In this document: in pieces, positions 44,612 through 57,770 of the stretch | Position numbering within the stretch: position 1 is the stretch's first letter | Layout of the letters: each line of letters starts with the position of its first letter | Source: Anomaloglossus baeobatrachus | Taxonomy: Eukaryota > Chordata > Amphibia > Anura > Aromobatidae | Assembly (NCBI RefSeq): GCF_048569485.1 | Contig: NC_134364.1 | Coordinates: 126,988,752-127,052,751 of the forward strand | DNA length: 64,000 bases | Direction of reading: 5' to 3' | The notes under the pieces: model-generated | What the model was told of the DNA's origin: nothing | Database searches by the model: none | The model's input: only the letters and a program-made list of their open reading frames with translations | Made by a program: the position numbers and the translations under genes

Positions 44612-47600
44612 ACAATACTGCCCCTAGAACTGACCTCCTCACCCCCCGTACTGCCCCTAGTACTGACCTCCACACCCCCCCCGTACTGCCCCTAGAACTG
44701 ACCTCCTCACCCCCCGTACTGCCCCTAGAACTGACCTCCTCACCCCCCGTACTGCCCCTAGTACTGACCTCCACACCACCCCCCCGTACTGCCCCTAGAA
44801 CTGACCTCCTCACCCCCCGTACTGCCCCTAGTACTGACCTCCGCACCCCCCGTACTGCCCCTAGAACTGACCTCCGCACCCCCCGTACTGCCCCTAGAAC
44901 TGACCTCCGCACCCCCCGTACTGCCCCTAGAACTGACCTCCGCACCCCCCGTACTGCCCCTAGAACTGACCTCTGCACCCCCCGTACTGCCCCTAGAACT
45001 GACCTCCGCACCCCCCCGTACTGCCCCTAGTACTGACCTCCTCACCCCCCGTACTGTCCCTAGAACTGACCTCCACAACCCCCCCCCCCCGTACTGTCCC
45101 TAGTACTGACCTCCACACACCCCCCCCCGTACTGTCCCTAGTACTGACCTCCACACACCCCCCCCGTACTGTCCCTAGTACTGACCTCCACACACCCCCC
45201 CCGTACTGTCCCTAGTACTGACCTCCACACCCCCGTACTGCCCCTAGTACTGACCTCCGTACCCCCCGTACTGCCCCTAGAACTGACCTCCTCACCCCCC
45301 GTACTGCCGCTAGTACTGACCTCCACAACCCCCCCCCGTACTGTCCCTAGTACTGACCTCCACACCCCCCCCGTACTGCCCCTAGTACTGACCTCCTCAC
45401 CCCCCGTACTGCCGCTAGTACTGACCTCCACAACCCCCCCCCCGTACTGTCCCTAGTACTGACCTCCACCCCCCCCCCGTACTGTCCCTAGTACTGACCT
45501 CCACACCACCCCCCCCGTACTGCCCCTAGTACTGACCTCCACACCACCCCCCCGTATTGCCCCTAGTACTGACCTCCACACCCCCGTACTGCCCCTAGTA
45601 CTGACCTCCACACCCCCGTACCGCCCCTAGTACTGACCTCCGTACCCCCCGTACCGCCCCTAGTACTGACCTCCACACCCCCGTACCGCCCCTAGTACTG
45701 ACCTCCGTACCCCCCGTACTGCCCCTAGTACTGACCTCCGTACCCCCCGTACTGCCCCTAGTACTGACCTCCGTACCCCCCATACTGCCCCTAGTACTGA
45801 CCTCCGTACCCCCCGTACTGCCCCTAGTACTGACCTCCACACCCCCGTACTGCCCCTAGTACTGACCTCCGTACCCCCCGTACCGCCCCTAGTACTGACC
45901 TCCACACCCCCCGTACTGCCGCTAGTACTGACCTCCAAAACCCCCCCCCGTACTGTCCCTAGTACTGACCTCCACACCCCCCCCGTACTGCCCCTAGTAC
46001 TGACCTCCGCTCCCCCCGTACTGCCCCTAGAACTGACCTCCTCACCCCCCGTACTGCCGCTAGTACTGACCTCCACAACCCCCCCCCGTACTGTCCCTAG
46101 TACTGACCTCCACACCACCCCCCCGTATTGCCCCTAGTACTGACCTCCACACCACCCCCCCGTACTGCCCCTAGTACTGACCTCCACACCCCCGTACTGC
46201 CCCTAGTACTGACCTCCACACCCCTCCGTACTGCCCCTAGTACTGACCTCTGCACCCCCCGTACTGCCCCTAGTACTGACCTCCACACCCCCGTACTGCC
46301 CCTAGTACTGCCCTCCGCACCCCTCCGTACTGCCCCTAGTACTGCCCTCCGCACCCCTCCGTACTGCCCCTAGTACTGACCTCTGCACCCCCCGTACTGC
46401 CCCTAGTACTGACCTCCGCACCCCCCCGTACTGCCCCTAGTACTGACCTCCGCACCCCCCCGTACTGCCCCTAGTACTGACCTCCGCACCCCCCGTACTG
46501 CCCCTAGTACTGACCTCCGCACCCCCCCGTACTGCCCCCAGTACTGACTTCCGCACCCCCCCGTACTGCCCCCAGTACTGACCTCCGCAGCCCCCGTACT
46601 GCCCCTAGTACTGACCTCCGCAGCCCCCGTACTGCCCCTAGTACTGACCTCCGCAGCCCCCGTACTGCCCCTAGTACTGACCTCCGCAGCCCCCGTACTG
46701 CCCCTAGTACTGACCTCCGCAGCCCCCGTACTGCCCCTAGTACTGACCTCCGCAGCCCCCGTACTGCCCCTAGTACTGACCTCCGCAGCCCCCGTACTGC
46801 CCCTAGTACTGACCTCCGCAGCCCCCGTACTGCCCCTAGTACTGACCTCCGCAGCCCCCGTACTGCCCCTAGTACTGACCTCCGCAGCCCCCGTACTGCC
46901 CCTAGTACTGACCTCCGCAGCCCCCGTACTGCCCCTAGTACTGACCTCCGCAGCCCCCGTACTGCCCCTAGTACTGACCTCCACGCCCCTAGTACCCTAG
47001 TACTGACCTCCGCGCCCCCCGTACTGCCACTAGTACTGACCTCCGCGCCCCCCGTACTGCCCCACGTACTGACCTCCGCACCCCCCCGTACTGCCCCTAG
47101 TACTGACCTCCGTACCCCCCGTACTGCCCCTAGTACTGACCTCCACACCCCCGTACTGCCCCTAGTACTGCCCTCCGCACCCCTCCGTACTGCCCCTAGT
47201 ACTGCCCTCCGCACCCCTCCGTACTGCCCCTAGTACTGACCTCTGCACCCCCGTACTGCCCCTAGTACTGACCTCCGCACCCCCCGTACTGCCCCTAGTA
47301 CTGACCTCCGCACCCCCCGTACTGCCCCTAGTACTGACCTCCGCACCCCCCGTACTGCCCCTAGTACTGACCTCCGCACCCCCCCGTACTGCCCCCAGTA
47401 CTGACTTCCGCACCCCCCGTACTGCCCCCAGTACTGACCTCCGCAGCCCCCGTACTGCCCCTAGTACTGACCTCCGCAGCCCCCGTACTGCCCCTAGTAC
47501 TGACCTCCGCAGCCCCCGTACTGCCCCTAGTACTGACCTCCGCAGCCCCCGTACTGCCCCTAGTACTGACCTCCGCAGCCCCCGTACTGCCCCTAGTACT

Positions 47601-48792
47601 GACCTCCGCAGCCCCCGTACTGCCCCTAGTACTGACCTCCGCAGCCCCCGTACTGCCCCTAGTACTGACCTCCGCAGCCCCCGTACTGCCCTAGTACTGA
47701 CCTCCGCAGCCCCCGTACTGCCCCTAGTACTGACCTCCGCAGCCCCCGTACTGCCCTAGTACTGACCTCCGCAGCCCCCGTACTGCCCCTAGTACTGACC
47801 TCCGCAGCCCCCGTACTGCCCCTAGTACTGACCTCCGCAGCCCCCGTACTGCCCCTAGTACTGACCTCCACGCCCCTAGTACCCTAGTACTGACCTCCGC
47901 GCCCCCCGTACTGCCACTAGTACTGACCTCCGCGCCCCCCGTACTGCCCCACGTACTGACCTCCGCACCCCCCCGTACTGCCCCTAGTACTGACCTCCCG
48001 TACCCCCCGTACTGCCCCTAGTACTGACCTCCACACCCCCGTACTGCCCCTAGTACTGACCTCCGTACCCCCCGTACCGCCCCTAGTACTGACCTCCACA
48101 CCCCCGTACCGCCCCTAGAACTGACCTCCTCACCCCCCGTACTGCCGCTAGTACTGACCTCCACAAACCCCCCCGTACTGTCCCTAGTACTGACCTCCAC
48201 ACCCCCCCCGTACTGCCCCTAGTACTGACCTCCGCTCCCCCCGTACTGCCCCTAGAACTGACCTCCTCACCCCCCGTACTGCGCTAGTACTGACCTCCAC
48301 AACCCCCCCCCCGTACTGTCCCTAGTACTGACCTCCACACCACCCCCCCGTATTGCCCCTAGTACTGACCTCCACACCACCCCCCCGTATTGCCCCTAGT
48401 ACTGACCTCCACACCCCCGTACTGCCCCTAGTACTGACCTCCACACCCCGTACTGCCCCTAGTACTGACCTCCACACCCCTCCGTACTGCCCCTAGTACT
48501 GACCTCTGCACCCCCCGTACTGCCCCTAGTACTGACCTCCACACCCCCGTACTGCCCCTAGTACTGACCTCCGCACCCCTCCGTACTGCCCCTAGTACTG
48601 CCCTCCGCACCCCTCCGTACTGCCCCTAGTACTGACCTCCGCACCCCCCGTACTGCCCCTAGTACTGACCTCCGCACCCCCCCGTACTGCCCCTAGTACT
48701 GACCTCCGCACCCCCCCGTACTGCCCTAGTACTGACCTCCGCACCCCCCGTACTGCCCCTAGTACTGACCTCCGCACCCCCCCGTACTGCCC
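44612..48792. repeat. Minisatellite I, about 33-bp unit, inside UFC1 intron 1
   Basis: At least 125 copies of CCCGTACTGCCCCTAGTACT followed by GACCTCCGCACCCC, with variable C runs and CCACA/CCGTA/CCTCA subtypes. A uniform CAGCCCCCGTACTGCCCC subfamily occupies 46,583-46,980 and again 47,440-47,867. The distinctive right edge (CCACGCCCCTAGTACCCTAG) recurs with an offset of 887 bp, showing higher-order duplication. The array is cut by the gap, so its right end is unknown. Confidence 0.97.
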
Positions 48793-48992
48793 NNNNNNNN
48801 NNNNNNNNNNNNNNNNNNNNNNNNNNNNNNNNNNNNNNNNNNNNNNNNNNNNNNNNNNNNNNNNNNNNNNNNNNNNNNNNNNNNNNNNNNNNNNNNNNNN
48901 NNNNNNNNNNNNNNNNNNNNNNNNNNNNNNNNNNNNNNNNNNNNNNNNNNNNNNNNNNNNNNNNNNNNNNNNNNNNNNNNNNNNNNNNNNNN
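48793..48992. other. Assembly gap, 200 Ns
   Basis: Exactly 200 unknown bases, the round size used as a placeholder when scaffolding. The true distance, and even adjacency, of the flanking contigs is not established by sequence. Confidence 0.98.
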
Positions 48993-49046
48993 GTGTTAAC
49001 ACCCCCCTCCCCCGCTGTGATAACACCCCCCCTCGCTGTGATAACA
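48993..49046. repeat. End of minisatellite C, second copy
   Basis: Two to three units of the TGATAACACCCCCC repeat, then the same CGCACTATTTATATCC exit as at 26.3 kb. Confidence 0.9.
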
Positions 49047-49257
49047 CCGCACTATTTATATCCTCCGCCTCCCAGGAGAATATCTGCTTCTAGAAACTGT
49101 AAATAGATCCAGACAATCAAATGTCCTTGAAGAAGGGACAGACAATCACCGCGACATCACCGGGTCAGCCGTGTAAAACAGAACGGCCGCATGTCAGCCC
49201 AAATAACACGTGAACCCGGGCTCCACTATAAAGTATGGGGAGCCAGAAAGCAAAACC
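49047..49257. other. C-D link, second copy
   Basis: Near-identical to 26,315-26,526 with a handful of single-base differences. Confidence 0.9.
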
Positions 49258-52200
49258 GGTGCACAATATAGAAGGAGGCAGCAGCACAGCACAGGGATGA
49301 GAGGAAGCTGTGCACAATATAGAAGGAGGCAGCACAGCACAGGGATGAGAGGAAGCTGTGCACAATATAGAAGGAGGCAGCAGCACAGCACAGGGATGAG
49401 AGGAAGCTGTGCACAATATAGAAGGACGGCAGCAGCACAGCACAGGGATGAGAGGAAGCTGTGCACAATATAGAAGGAGGCGGCAGCACAGCACAGGGAT
49501 GAGAGGAAGCTGTCGCACCAATATAGAAGGAGGCGAGCAGCACAGCACAGGGATGAGAGGAAGCTGTGCACAATATAGAAGGAGGCGGCAGCACAGCACA
49601 GGGATGAGAGGAAGCTGTGCACAATATAGAAGGAGGCGGCAGCACAGCACAGGGATGAGAGGAAGCTGTGCACAATATAGAAGGAGGCGGCAGCACAGCA
49701 CAGGGATGAGAGGAAGCTGTGCACAATATAGAAGGAGGCGGCAGCACAGCACAGGGATGAGAGGAAGCTGTGCACAATATAGAAGGAGGCGGCAGCACAG
49801 CACAGGGATGAGAGGAAGCTGTGCACAATATAGAAGGAGGCGGCAGCACAGCACAGGGATGAGAGGAAGCTGTGCACAATATAGAAGGAGGCGGCAGCAC
49901 AGCACAGGGATGAGAGGAAGCTGTGCACAATATAGAAGGAGGCGGCAGCACAGCACAGGGATGAGAGGAAGCTGTGCACAATATAGAAGGAGGCGGCAGC
50001 ACAGCACAGGGATGAGAGGAAGCTGTGCACAATATAGAAGGAGGCGGCAGCACAGCACAGGGATGAGAGGAAGCTGTGCACAATATAGAAGGAGGCGGCA
50101 GCACAGCACAGGGATGAGAGGAAGCTGTGCACAATATAGAAGGAGGCGGCAGCACAGCACAGGGATGAGAGGAAGCTGTGCACAATATAGAAGGAGGCGG
50201 CAGCACAGCACAGGGATGAGAGGAAGCTGTGCACAATATAGAAGGAGGCGGCAGCACAGCACAGGGATGAGGGGAAGCTGTGCACAATATAGAAGGAGGC
50301 GGCAGCACAGCACAGGGATGAGAGGAAGCTGTGCACAATATAGAAGGAGGCGGCAGCACAGCACAGGGATGAGAGGAAGCTGTGCACAATATAGAAGGAG
50401 GCGGCAGCACAGCACAGGGATGAGGAGGAAGCTGTGCACAATATAGAAGGAGGCGGCAGCACAGCACAGGGATGAGGGGAAGCTGTGCACAATATAGAAG
50501 GAGGCGGCAGCACAGCACAGGGATCAGAGGAAGCTGTGCACAATATAGAAGGAGGCGGCAGCACAGCACAGGGATGAGAGGAAGCTGTGCACAATATAGA
50601 AGGAGGCGGCAGCACAGCACAGGGATGAGAGGAAGCTGTGCACAATATAGAAGGAGGCGGCAGCACAGCACAGGGATGAGAGGAAGCTGTGCACAATATA
50701 GAAGGAGGCGGCAGCACAGCACAGGGATGAGAGGAAGCTGTGCACAATATAGAAGGAGGCGGCAGCACAGCACAGGGATGAGAGGAAGCTGTGCACAATA
50801 TAGAAGGAGGCGGCAGCACAGCACAGGGATGAGAGGAAGCTGTGCACAATATAGAAGGAGGCGGCAGCACAGCACAGGGATGAGAGGAAGCTGTGCACAA
50901 TATAGAAGGAGGCGGCAGCACAGCACAGGGATGAGAGGAAGCTGTGCACAATATAGAAGGAGGCGGCAGCACAGCACAGGGATGAGAGGAAGCTGTGCAC
51001 AATATAGAAGGAGGCGGCAGCACAGCACAGGGATGAGAGGAAGCTGTGCACAATATAGAAGGAGGCGGCAGCACAGCACAGGGATGAGAGGAAGCTGTGC
51101 ACAATATAGAAGGAGGCGGCAGCACAGCACAGGGATGAGAGGAAGCTGTGCACAATATAGAAGGAGGCGGCAGCACAGCACAGGGATGAGAGGAAGCTGT
51201 GCACAATATAGAAGGAGGCGGCAGCACAGCACAGGGATGAGAGGAAGCTGTGCACAATATAGAAGGAGGCGGCAGCACAGCACAGGGATGAGAGGAAGCT
51301 GTGCACAATATAGAAGGAGGCGGCAGCACAGCACAGGGATGAGAGGAAGCTGTGCACAATATAGAAGGAGGCGGCAGCACAGCACAGGGATGAGAGGAAG
51401 CTGTGCACAATATAGAAGGAGGCGGCAGCACAGCACAGGGATGAGAGGAAGCTGTGCACAATATAGAAGGAGGCGGCAGCACAGCACAGGGATGAGAGGA
51501 AGCTGTGCACAATATAGAAGGAGGCGGCAGCACAGCACAGGGATGAGAGGAAGCTGTGCACAATATAGAAGGAGGCGGCAGCACAGCACAGGGATGAGAG
51601 GAAGCTGTGCACAATATAGAAGGAGGCGGCAGCACAGCACAGGGATGAGAGGAAGCTGTGCACAATATAGAAGGAGGCGGCAGCACAGCACAGGGATGAG
51701 GGGAAGCTGTGCACAATATAGAAGGAGGCGGCAGCACAGCACAGGGATGAGAGGAAGCTGTGCACAATATAGAAGGAGGCGGCAGCACAGCACAGGGATG
51801 AGAGGAAGCTGTGCACAATATAGAAGGAGGCGGCAGCACAGCACAGGGATGAGAGGAAGCTGTGCACAATATAGAAGGAGGCGGCAGCACAGCACAGGGA
51901 TGAGAGGAAGCTGTGCACAATATAGAAGGAGGTGGCAGCACAGCACAGGGATGAGGGGAAGCTGTGCACAATATAGAAGGAGGCGGCAGCACAGCACAGG
52001 GATGAGGGGAAGCTGTGCACAATATAGAAGGAGGCGGCAGCACAGCACAGGGATGAGGGGAAGCTGTGCACAATATAGAAGGAGGCGGCAGCACAGCACA
52101 GGGATGAGGGGAAGCTGTGCACAATATAGAAGGAGGCGGCAGCACAGCACAGGGATGAGAGGAAGCTGTGCACAATATAGAAGGAGGCGGCAGCACAGGG

Positions 52201-52322
52201 ATGAGAGGAAGCTGTGCACAATATAGAAGGAGGCGGCAGCACAGCACAGGGATGAGGGGAAGCTGTGCACAATATAGAAGGAGGCGGCAGCACAGCACAG
52301 GGATGAGAGGAAGCTGTGCACA
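49258..52322. repeat. Minisatellite D, second copy, about 60 units
   Basis: Same 51-bp unit as at 26.5 kb. The first 400 bp contain several small indels (near 49,333, 49,426, 49,514 and 49,534) not seen elsewhere. These could be real edge decay or consensus errors near a contig end. Confidence 0.97.
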
Positions 52323-52670
52323 TCTCACTATTTATTCAAGTATATAAGGCAGATGTGGAACAAAACAAGGCCAACGTATCACGGACATACAGTGCATACA
52401 GGATATATACAGGATATACACAGGATATATACAGGATATACACAGGATATACACAGGATATATACAGGATATATACAGGATATATACAGGATATATACAG
52501 GAGCAGAAAGATCAGGACACCGTCAATTATACTCATGAAACAAATCAATAAAGGGGAAAACAGCAAAGTAAAAGGTACTGGATGAGGATACGTGATCTAG
52601 CGGCACATGGAGCATTGCAGACCACTACTATTTCCAAATCTTCAAAACTGCGGGAAACACCAAATGAGAG
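52323..52670. other. Link right of minisatellite D, second copy
   Basis: Matches 29,235-29,542 but the 11-bp ACAGGATATAT repeat is longer (about ten units, 52,396-52,502). It also lacks a few bases after CCAAATCTTCAAA. Confidence 0.9.
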
Positions 52671-53219
52671 TAAAGGCCGCTGTACACACTGCAATATCGG
52701 TACTGATCTCGCTAGCGAGCGTACCTGCCCCCGTCAGTTGTGCGTCACGGGCAAATCGCTGCCCGTAGCGCACAACATCGCGCGGACCCGTCACACTACT
52801 TACCTGCCTAGCGACGTTGCTGTGACCGGCGAACCGCCTCCTTTCTAAGGGGACGGGTCGTGCGGCGTCACAGTGACGTCACTAAGCGGGCGCCCAATAG
52901 AAGCGGAGGGGCGGAGATGAGTGGAATGTAACATCCGCCCACCTCCTTCCTTCCTCATTACGGGCGGCCGCAGGTAAGGTGAGGTTCCTCGTTTCTGCGG
53001 TGTCACACATAGCGATTTGTGGTGCCGCAGGAACGACGAACAACATCGTACCTGCAACAGCAACGATAATTGAGAACTAGACATCACGTCAACGATCTAC
53101 GATAAGGTGAGTATTTTTGCTCATTGGCGGTCGCTCGTATGTGTCACACGCAACAACGTCGCTAACGAGGCTGGATGTGCGTCACGAATTCCGTGACCCC
53201 AACGACATGTGTAAAGCGA
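52671..53219. mobile_element. MITE-like element, second copy
   Basis: Near-identical to 29,543-30,091, including the CRE palindrome (52,874-52,881) and the following CCCAATAG and GGGGCGGAG words. Because its flanks match too, it belongs to the duplicated block and is not a separate insertion. Confidence 0.6.
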
Positions 53220-53308
53220 TAAATCCAAAGCAATGTCAAATAGAACATACCTAATCGTTACATAGGATGTGATCCTCAGAGGAGGCAGGCACCAGTGTCT
53301 CCAGTATA
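53220..53308. other. Spacer before minisatellite E, second copy
   Basis: Same sequence as 30,092-30,184. Confidence 0.8.
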
Positions 53309-56300
53309 TGCTGGAGGGAGAAGAGAGCGGGAGGGAGAAGAGAATAAGAAGGAGAAGAGAACGGGAGGGAGAAGAGAACGGGAGGGAGAAGAGAACAAGA
53401 AGGAGAAGAGAAGGGGAGGGAGAAGAGAAGGGGAGGGAGAAGAGAAGGGGAGGGAAAAGAGAAGGGGAGGGAAAAGAGAAGGGGAGGGAGAAGAGAAGGG
53501 GAGGGAGAAGAGAAGGGGAGGGAGAAGAGAAGGGGAGGGAGAAGAGAAGGGGAGGGAGAAGAGAAGAGGAGGGAGAAGAGAAGAGGAGGGAGAAGAGAAG
53601 AGGAGGGAGAAGAGAAGAGGAGGGAGAAGAGAAGAGGAGGGAGAAGAGAAGGGGAGGGAAAAGAGAAGGGGAGGGAAAAGAGAAGGGGAGGGAGAAGAGA
53701 AGGGGAGGGAGAAGAGAAGGGGAGGGAGAAGAGAAGGGGAGGGAGAAGAGAAGGGGAGGGAGAAGAGAAGAGGAGGGAGAAGAGAAGAGGAGGGAGAAGA
53801 GAAGAGGAGGGAGAAGAGAAGAGGAGGGAGAAGAGAAGAGGAGGGAGAAGAGAAGAGGAGGGAGAAGAGGAGGGAGAAGAGAAGAGGAGGGAGAAGAGAA
53901 GAGGAGGGAGGAGAGAACGGAAGGGAGGAGAGAACGGGAGGCAGAAAGAGAACGGGAGGCAGAAGAGAACGGGAGGGAGAAGAGAACAAGAAGGAGAAGA
54001 GAAGGGGAGGGAGAAGAGAACAAGAAGGAGAAGAGAAGGGGAGGGAGAAGAGAACGGGAGGCAGAAGAGAACGGGAGGGAGAAGAGAACAAGAAGGAGAA
54101 GAGAAGGGGAGGGAGAAGAGAAGGGGAGGGAGAAGAGAAGGGGAGGGAGAAGAGAAGGGGAGGGAGAAGAGAAGGGGAGGGAGAAGAGAAGAGGAGGGAG
54201 AAGAGAAGAGGAGGGAGGAGAGAACGGAAGGGAGGAGAGAACGGGAGGCAGAAGAGAACGGGAGGCAGAAGAGAACGGGAGGCAGAAGAGAACGGGAGGC
54301 AGAAGAGAACGGGAGGGAGAAGAGAACGGGAGGGAGAAGAGAACGGGAGGGAGAAGAGAACGGGAGGGAGAAGAGAACGGGAGGGAGAAGAGAACGGGAG
54401 GGAGAAGAGAACGGGAGGGAGAAGAGAACGGGAGGGGGAAGAGAACGGGAGGGGGAAGAGAACAGGAGGGAGAAGAGGGAGAAGAGAACAGGAGGAAGAA
54501 GAGAACAGGAGGGAGAAGAGAACGGGAGGGAGAAGAGAACGGGAGGGAGAAGAGAACGGGAGGGAGAAGAGAACGGGAGGGAGAAGAGAACGGGAGGGAG
54601 AAGAGAACGGGAGAGAGAAGAGAACGGGAGGGAGAAGAGAACAAGAGGGAGAAGAGAACAGGAAGGAGAAGAGAACAAGAGGGAGAAGAGAACAGGAGGG
54701 AGAAGAGAACGGGAGGGAGAAGAGAACGGGAGGGAGAAGAGAAGAGGAGGGAGAAGAGAAGAGGAGGGAGAAGAGAAGAGGAGGGAGAAGAGAAGAGGAG
54801 GGAGAAGAGAAGAGGAGGGAGGAGAGAACGGAAGGGAGGAGAGAACGGGAGGCAGAAGAGAACGGGAGGCAGAAGAGAACGGGAGGGAGAAGAGAACAAG
54901 AAGGAGAAGAGAAGGGGAGGGAGAAGAGAACAAGAAGGAGAAGAGAAGGGGAGGGAGAAGAGAACGGAGGCAGAAGAGAACGGGAGGGAGAAGAGAACAA
55001 GAAGGAGAAGAGAAGGGGAGGGAGAAGAGAAGGGGAGGGAGAAGAGAAGGGGAGGGAGAAGAGAAGGGGAGGGAGAAGAGAAGGGGAGGGAGAAGAGAAG
55101 AGGAGGGAGAAGAGAAGAGGAGGGAGAAGAGAACGGAAGGAGAGAGAACGGGAGGCAGAAGAGAACGGAGGCAGAGAGAACGGGAGGCAGAGAGAACGGG
55201 AGGGCAGAAGAGAACGGGAGGGAGAAGAGAACGGGAGGGAGAAGAGAACGGGAGGGAGAAGAGAACGGGAGAGAGAAGAGAACGGGAGGGAGAAGAGAAC
55301 GGAGGGAGAAGAGAACGGGAGGAGAAGAGAACGGAGGGAGAAGAGAACGGGAGGGAGAAGAGAACGGGAGGGGAAGAGAACAGGAGGGAGAAGAGGGAGA
55401 AGAGAACAGGAGGAAGAAGAGAACAGGAGGGAGAAGAGAACGGGAGGGAGAAGAGAACGGGAGGGAGAAGAGAACGGGAGGGAGAAGAGAACGGGAGGGA
55501 GAAGAGAACGGGAGGGAGAAGAGAACGGGAGGGAGAAGAGAACGGGAGGGAGAAGAGAACGGGAGGGAGAAGAGAACAAGAGGGAGAAGAGAACAGGAAG
55601 GAGAAGAGAACAAGAGGGAGAAGAGAACAGGAGGGAGAAGAGAACGGGAGGGAGAAGAGAACGGGAGGGAGAAGAGAACGGGAGGGAGAAGAGAACGGGA
55701 GGGAGAAGAGAACGGAGGGAGAAGAGAACGGGAGGGAGAAGAGAACAAGAGGGAGAAGAGAACAGGAAGGAGAAGAGAACAAGAGGGAGAAGAGAACGGG
55801 AGGGAGAAGAGAACGGGAGGGAGAAGAGAACGGGAGGGAGAAGAGAACGGGAGGGAGAAGAGAACGGGAGGGAGAAGAGAACGGGAGGGAGAAGAGAACG
55901 GGAGGGAGAAGAGAACGGGAGGGAGAAGAGAACGGGAGGGAGAAGAGAACGGGAGGGAGAAGAGAACGGGAGGGAGAAGAGAACAAGAGGGAGAAGAGAA
56001 CAGGAAGGAGAGAGAACAAGAGGGAGAAGAGAACAGGAGGGAGAAGAGAACAGGAGGGAGAAGAGAAGAGGAGGGAGAAGAGAAGAGGAGGGAGAAGAGA
56101 ACGGGAGGGAGAAGAGAACGGGAGGGAGAAGAGAACGGGAGGGAGAAGAGAACGGGAGGGAGAAGAGAACGGGAGGGAGAAGAGAACGGGAGGGAGAAGA
56201 GAACGGGAGGGAGAAGAGAACGGGAGGGAGAAGAGAACGGGAGGGAGAAGAGAAGGGAGGGAGAAGAGAACGGGAGGGAGAAGAGAACGGGAGGGAGAGA

Positions 56301-57770
56301 GAAGAGGAGTGAGAAGAGAAGAGGAGGGAGAAGAGAAGAGGAGGGAGGAGAGAACAAGAGGGAGAAGAGAACAAGAGGGAGAAGAGAACAGGAAGGAGAA
56401 GAGGAGGGAGAAGAGGAGGGAGAAGAGAACAGGAGGGAGAAGAGAACGGGAGGGAGAAGAGAACGGGAGGGAGAAGAGAACGGGAGGGAGAAGAGAACGG
56501 GAGGGAGAAGAGAACGGGAGGGAGAAGAGAACGGAGGGAGAAGAGAACGGGAGGGACAAGAGAACGGGAGGGAGAAGAGAACGGGAGGGAGAAGAGAACG
56601 GGAGGGAGAAGAGAACGGGAGGGAGAAGAGAAGGGAGGGAGAAGAGAACGGGAGGGAGAAGAGAACGGGAGGGAGAAGAGAAGAGGAGTGAGAAGAGAAG
56701 AGGAGGGAGAAGAGAAGAGGAGGGAGGAGAGAACAAGAGGGAGAAGAGAACAAGAGGGAGAAGAGAACAGGAAGGAGAAGAGGAGGGAGAAGAGGAGGGA
56801 GAAGAGGAGGGAGAAGAGAACAGGAGGGAGAAGAGAACAAGAGGGAGAAGAGAACAGGAAGGAGAAGAGAACAAGAGGGAGAAGAGAACAGGAGGGAGAA
56901 GAGAACAGGAGGGAGAAGAGAAGAGGAGGGAGAAGAGAAGAGGAGGGAGAAGAGAACGGGAGGGAGAAGAGAACGGGAGGGAGAAGAGAACGGGAGGGAG
57001 AAGAGAACGGGAGGGAGAAGAGAACGGAGGGAGAAGAGAACGGGAGGGAGAAGAGAACGGGAGGGAGAAGAGAACGGGAGGGAGAAGAGAACGTGAGGGA
57101 GAAGAGAACGGGAGGGAGAAGAGAACGGGAGGGAGAAGAGAACGGGAGGGAGAAGAGAACGGGAGGGAGAAGAGAACGGGAGGGAGAAGAGAAGAGGTGG
57201 GAGAAGAGAACGGGAGGGAGAAGAGAACGGGAGGGAGAAGAGAACGGGAGGGAGAAGAGAACGGGAGGGAGAAGAGAACAGGAGGGATAAGAGAACAGGA
57301 GGGATAAGAGAACAGGAGGGATAAGAGAACAAGAGGAGAAGAGAATGAGAGGGAGAAGAGAACGAGAGGGAGAAGAGAGCGAGAGGGAGAAGAGAGCGGG
57401 AGGGAGAAGAGAGCGGGAGGGAGAAGAGAACAGGAGGGAGAAGTGAACAGGAGGGAGAAGAGAACGGGAGGGAGAAGAGAACGGGAGGGAGAAGAGAACG
57501 GGAGGGGGAAGAGAACAGGAGGGAGAAGAGAACAGGAGGGAGAAGAGAATGGGAGGGAGAAGAGAATGGGAGGGAGAAGAGAACGGGAGGGAGAAGAGAA
57601 CGGGAGGGAGAAGAGAACGGGAGGGAGAAGAGAACGGGAGGGAGAAGAGAACGGGAGGGAGAAGAGAACGGGAGGGAGAAGAGAACGGAGGGAGAAGAGA
57701 ACGGGAGGGGAAGAGAACAGGAGGGAGAAGAGAAGAGGAGGGAGAAGAGAAGAGGAGGGAGAAGAGAACG
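53309..57770. repeat. Minisatellite E, second copy, about 260 units
   Basis: The same 17-bp polypurine unit over 4.46 kb, against 1.63 kb in the first copy. Blocks of subtypes (GGGG, GAGG, AACGGG, AACAAG) are reiterated, for example the stretch from about 53,930 recurring near 54,840. Many single-base deletions (AACGGAGG) scattered from 54.96 kb may be real or sequencing error in homopurine DNA. Confidence 0.97.

Noticed and set aside
53121-57332. 1,400-codon Ser/Leu/Pro-rich frame and Arg/Glu/Gly-rich frames on the opposite strand of array E
   Set aside because: They are produced by a 17-bp purine repeat read in three phases; composition alone explains them.
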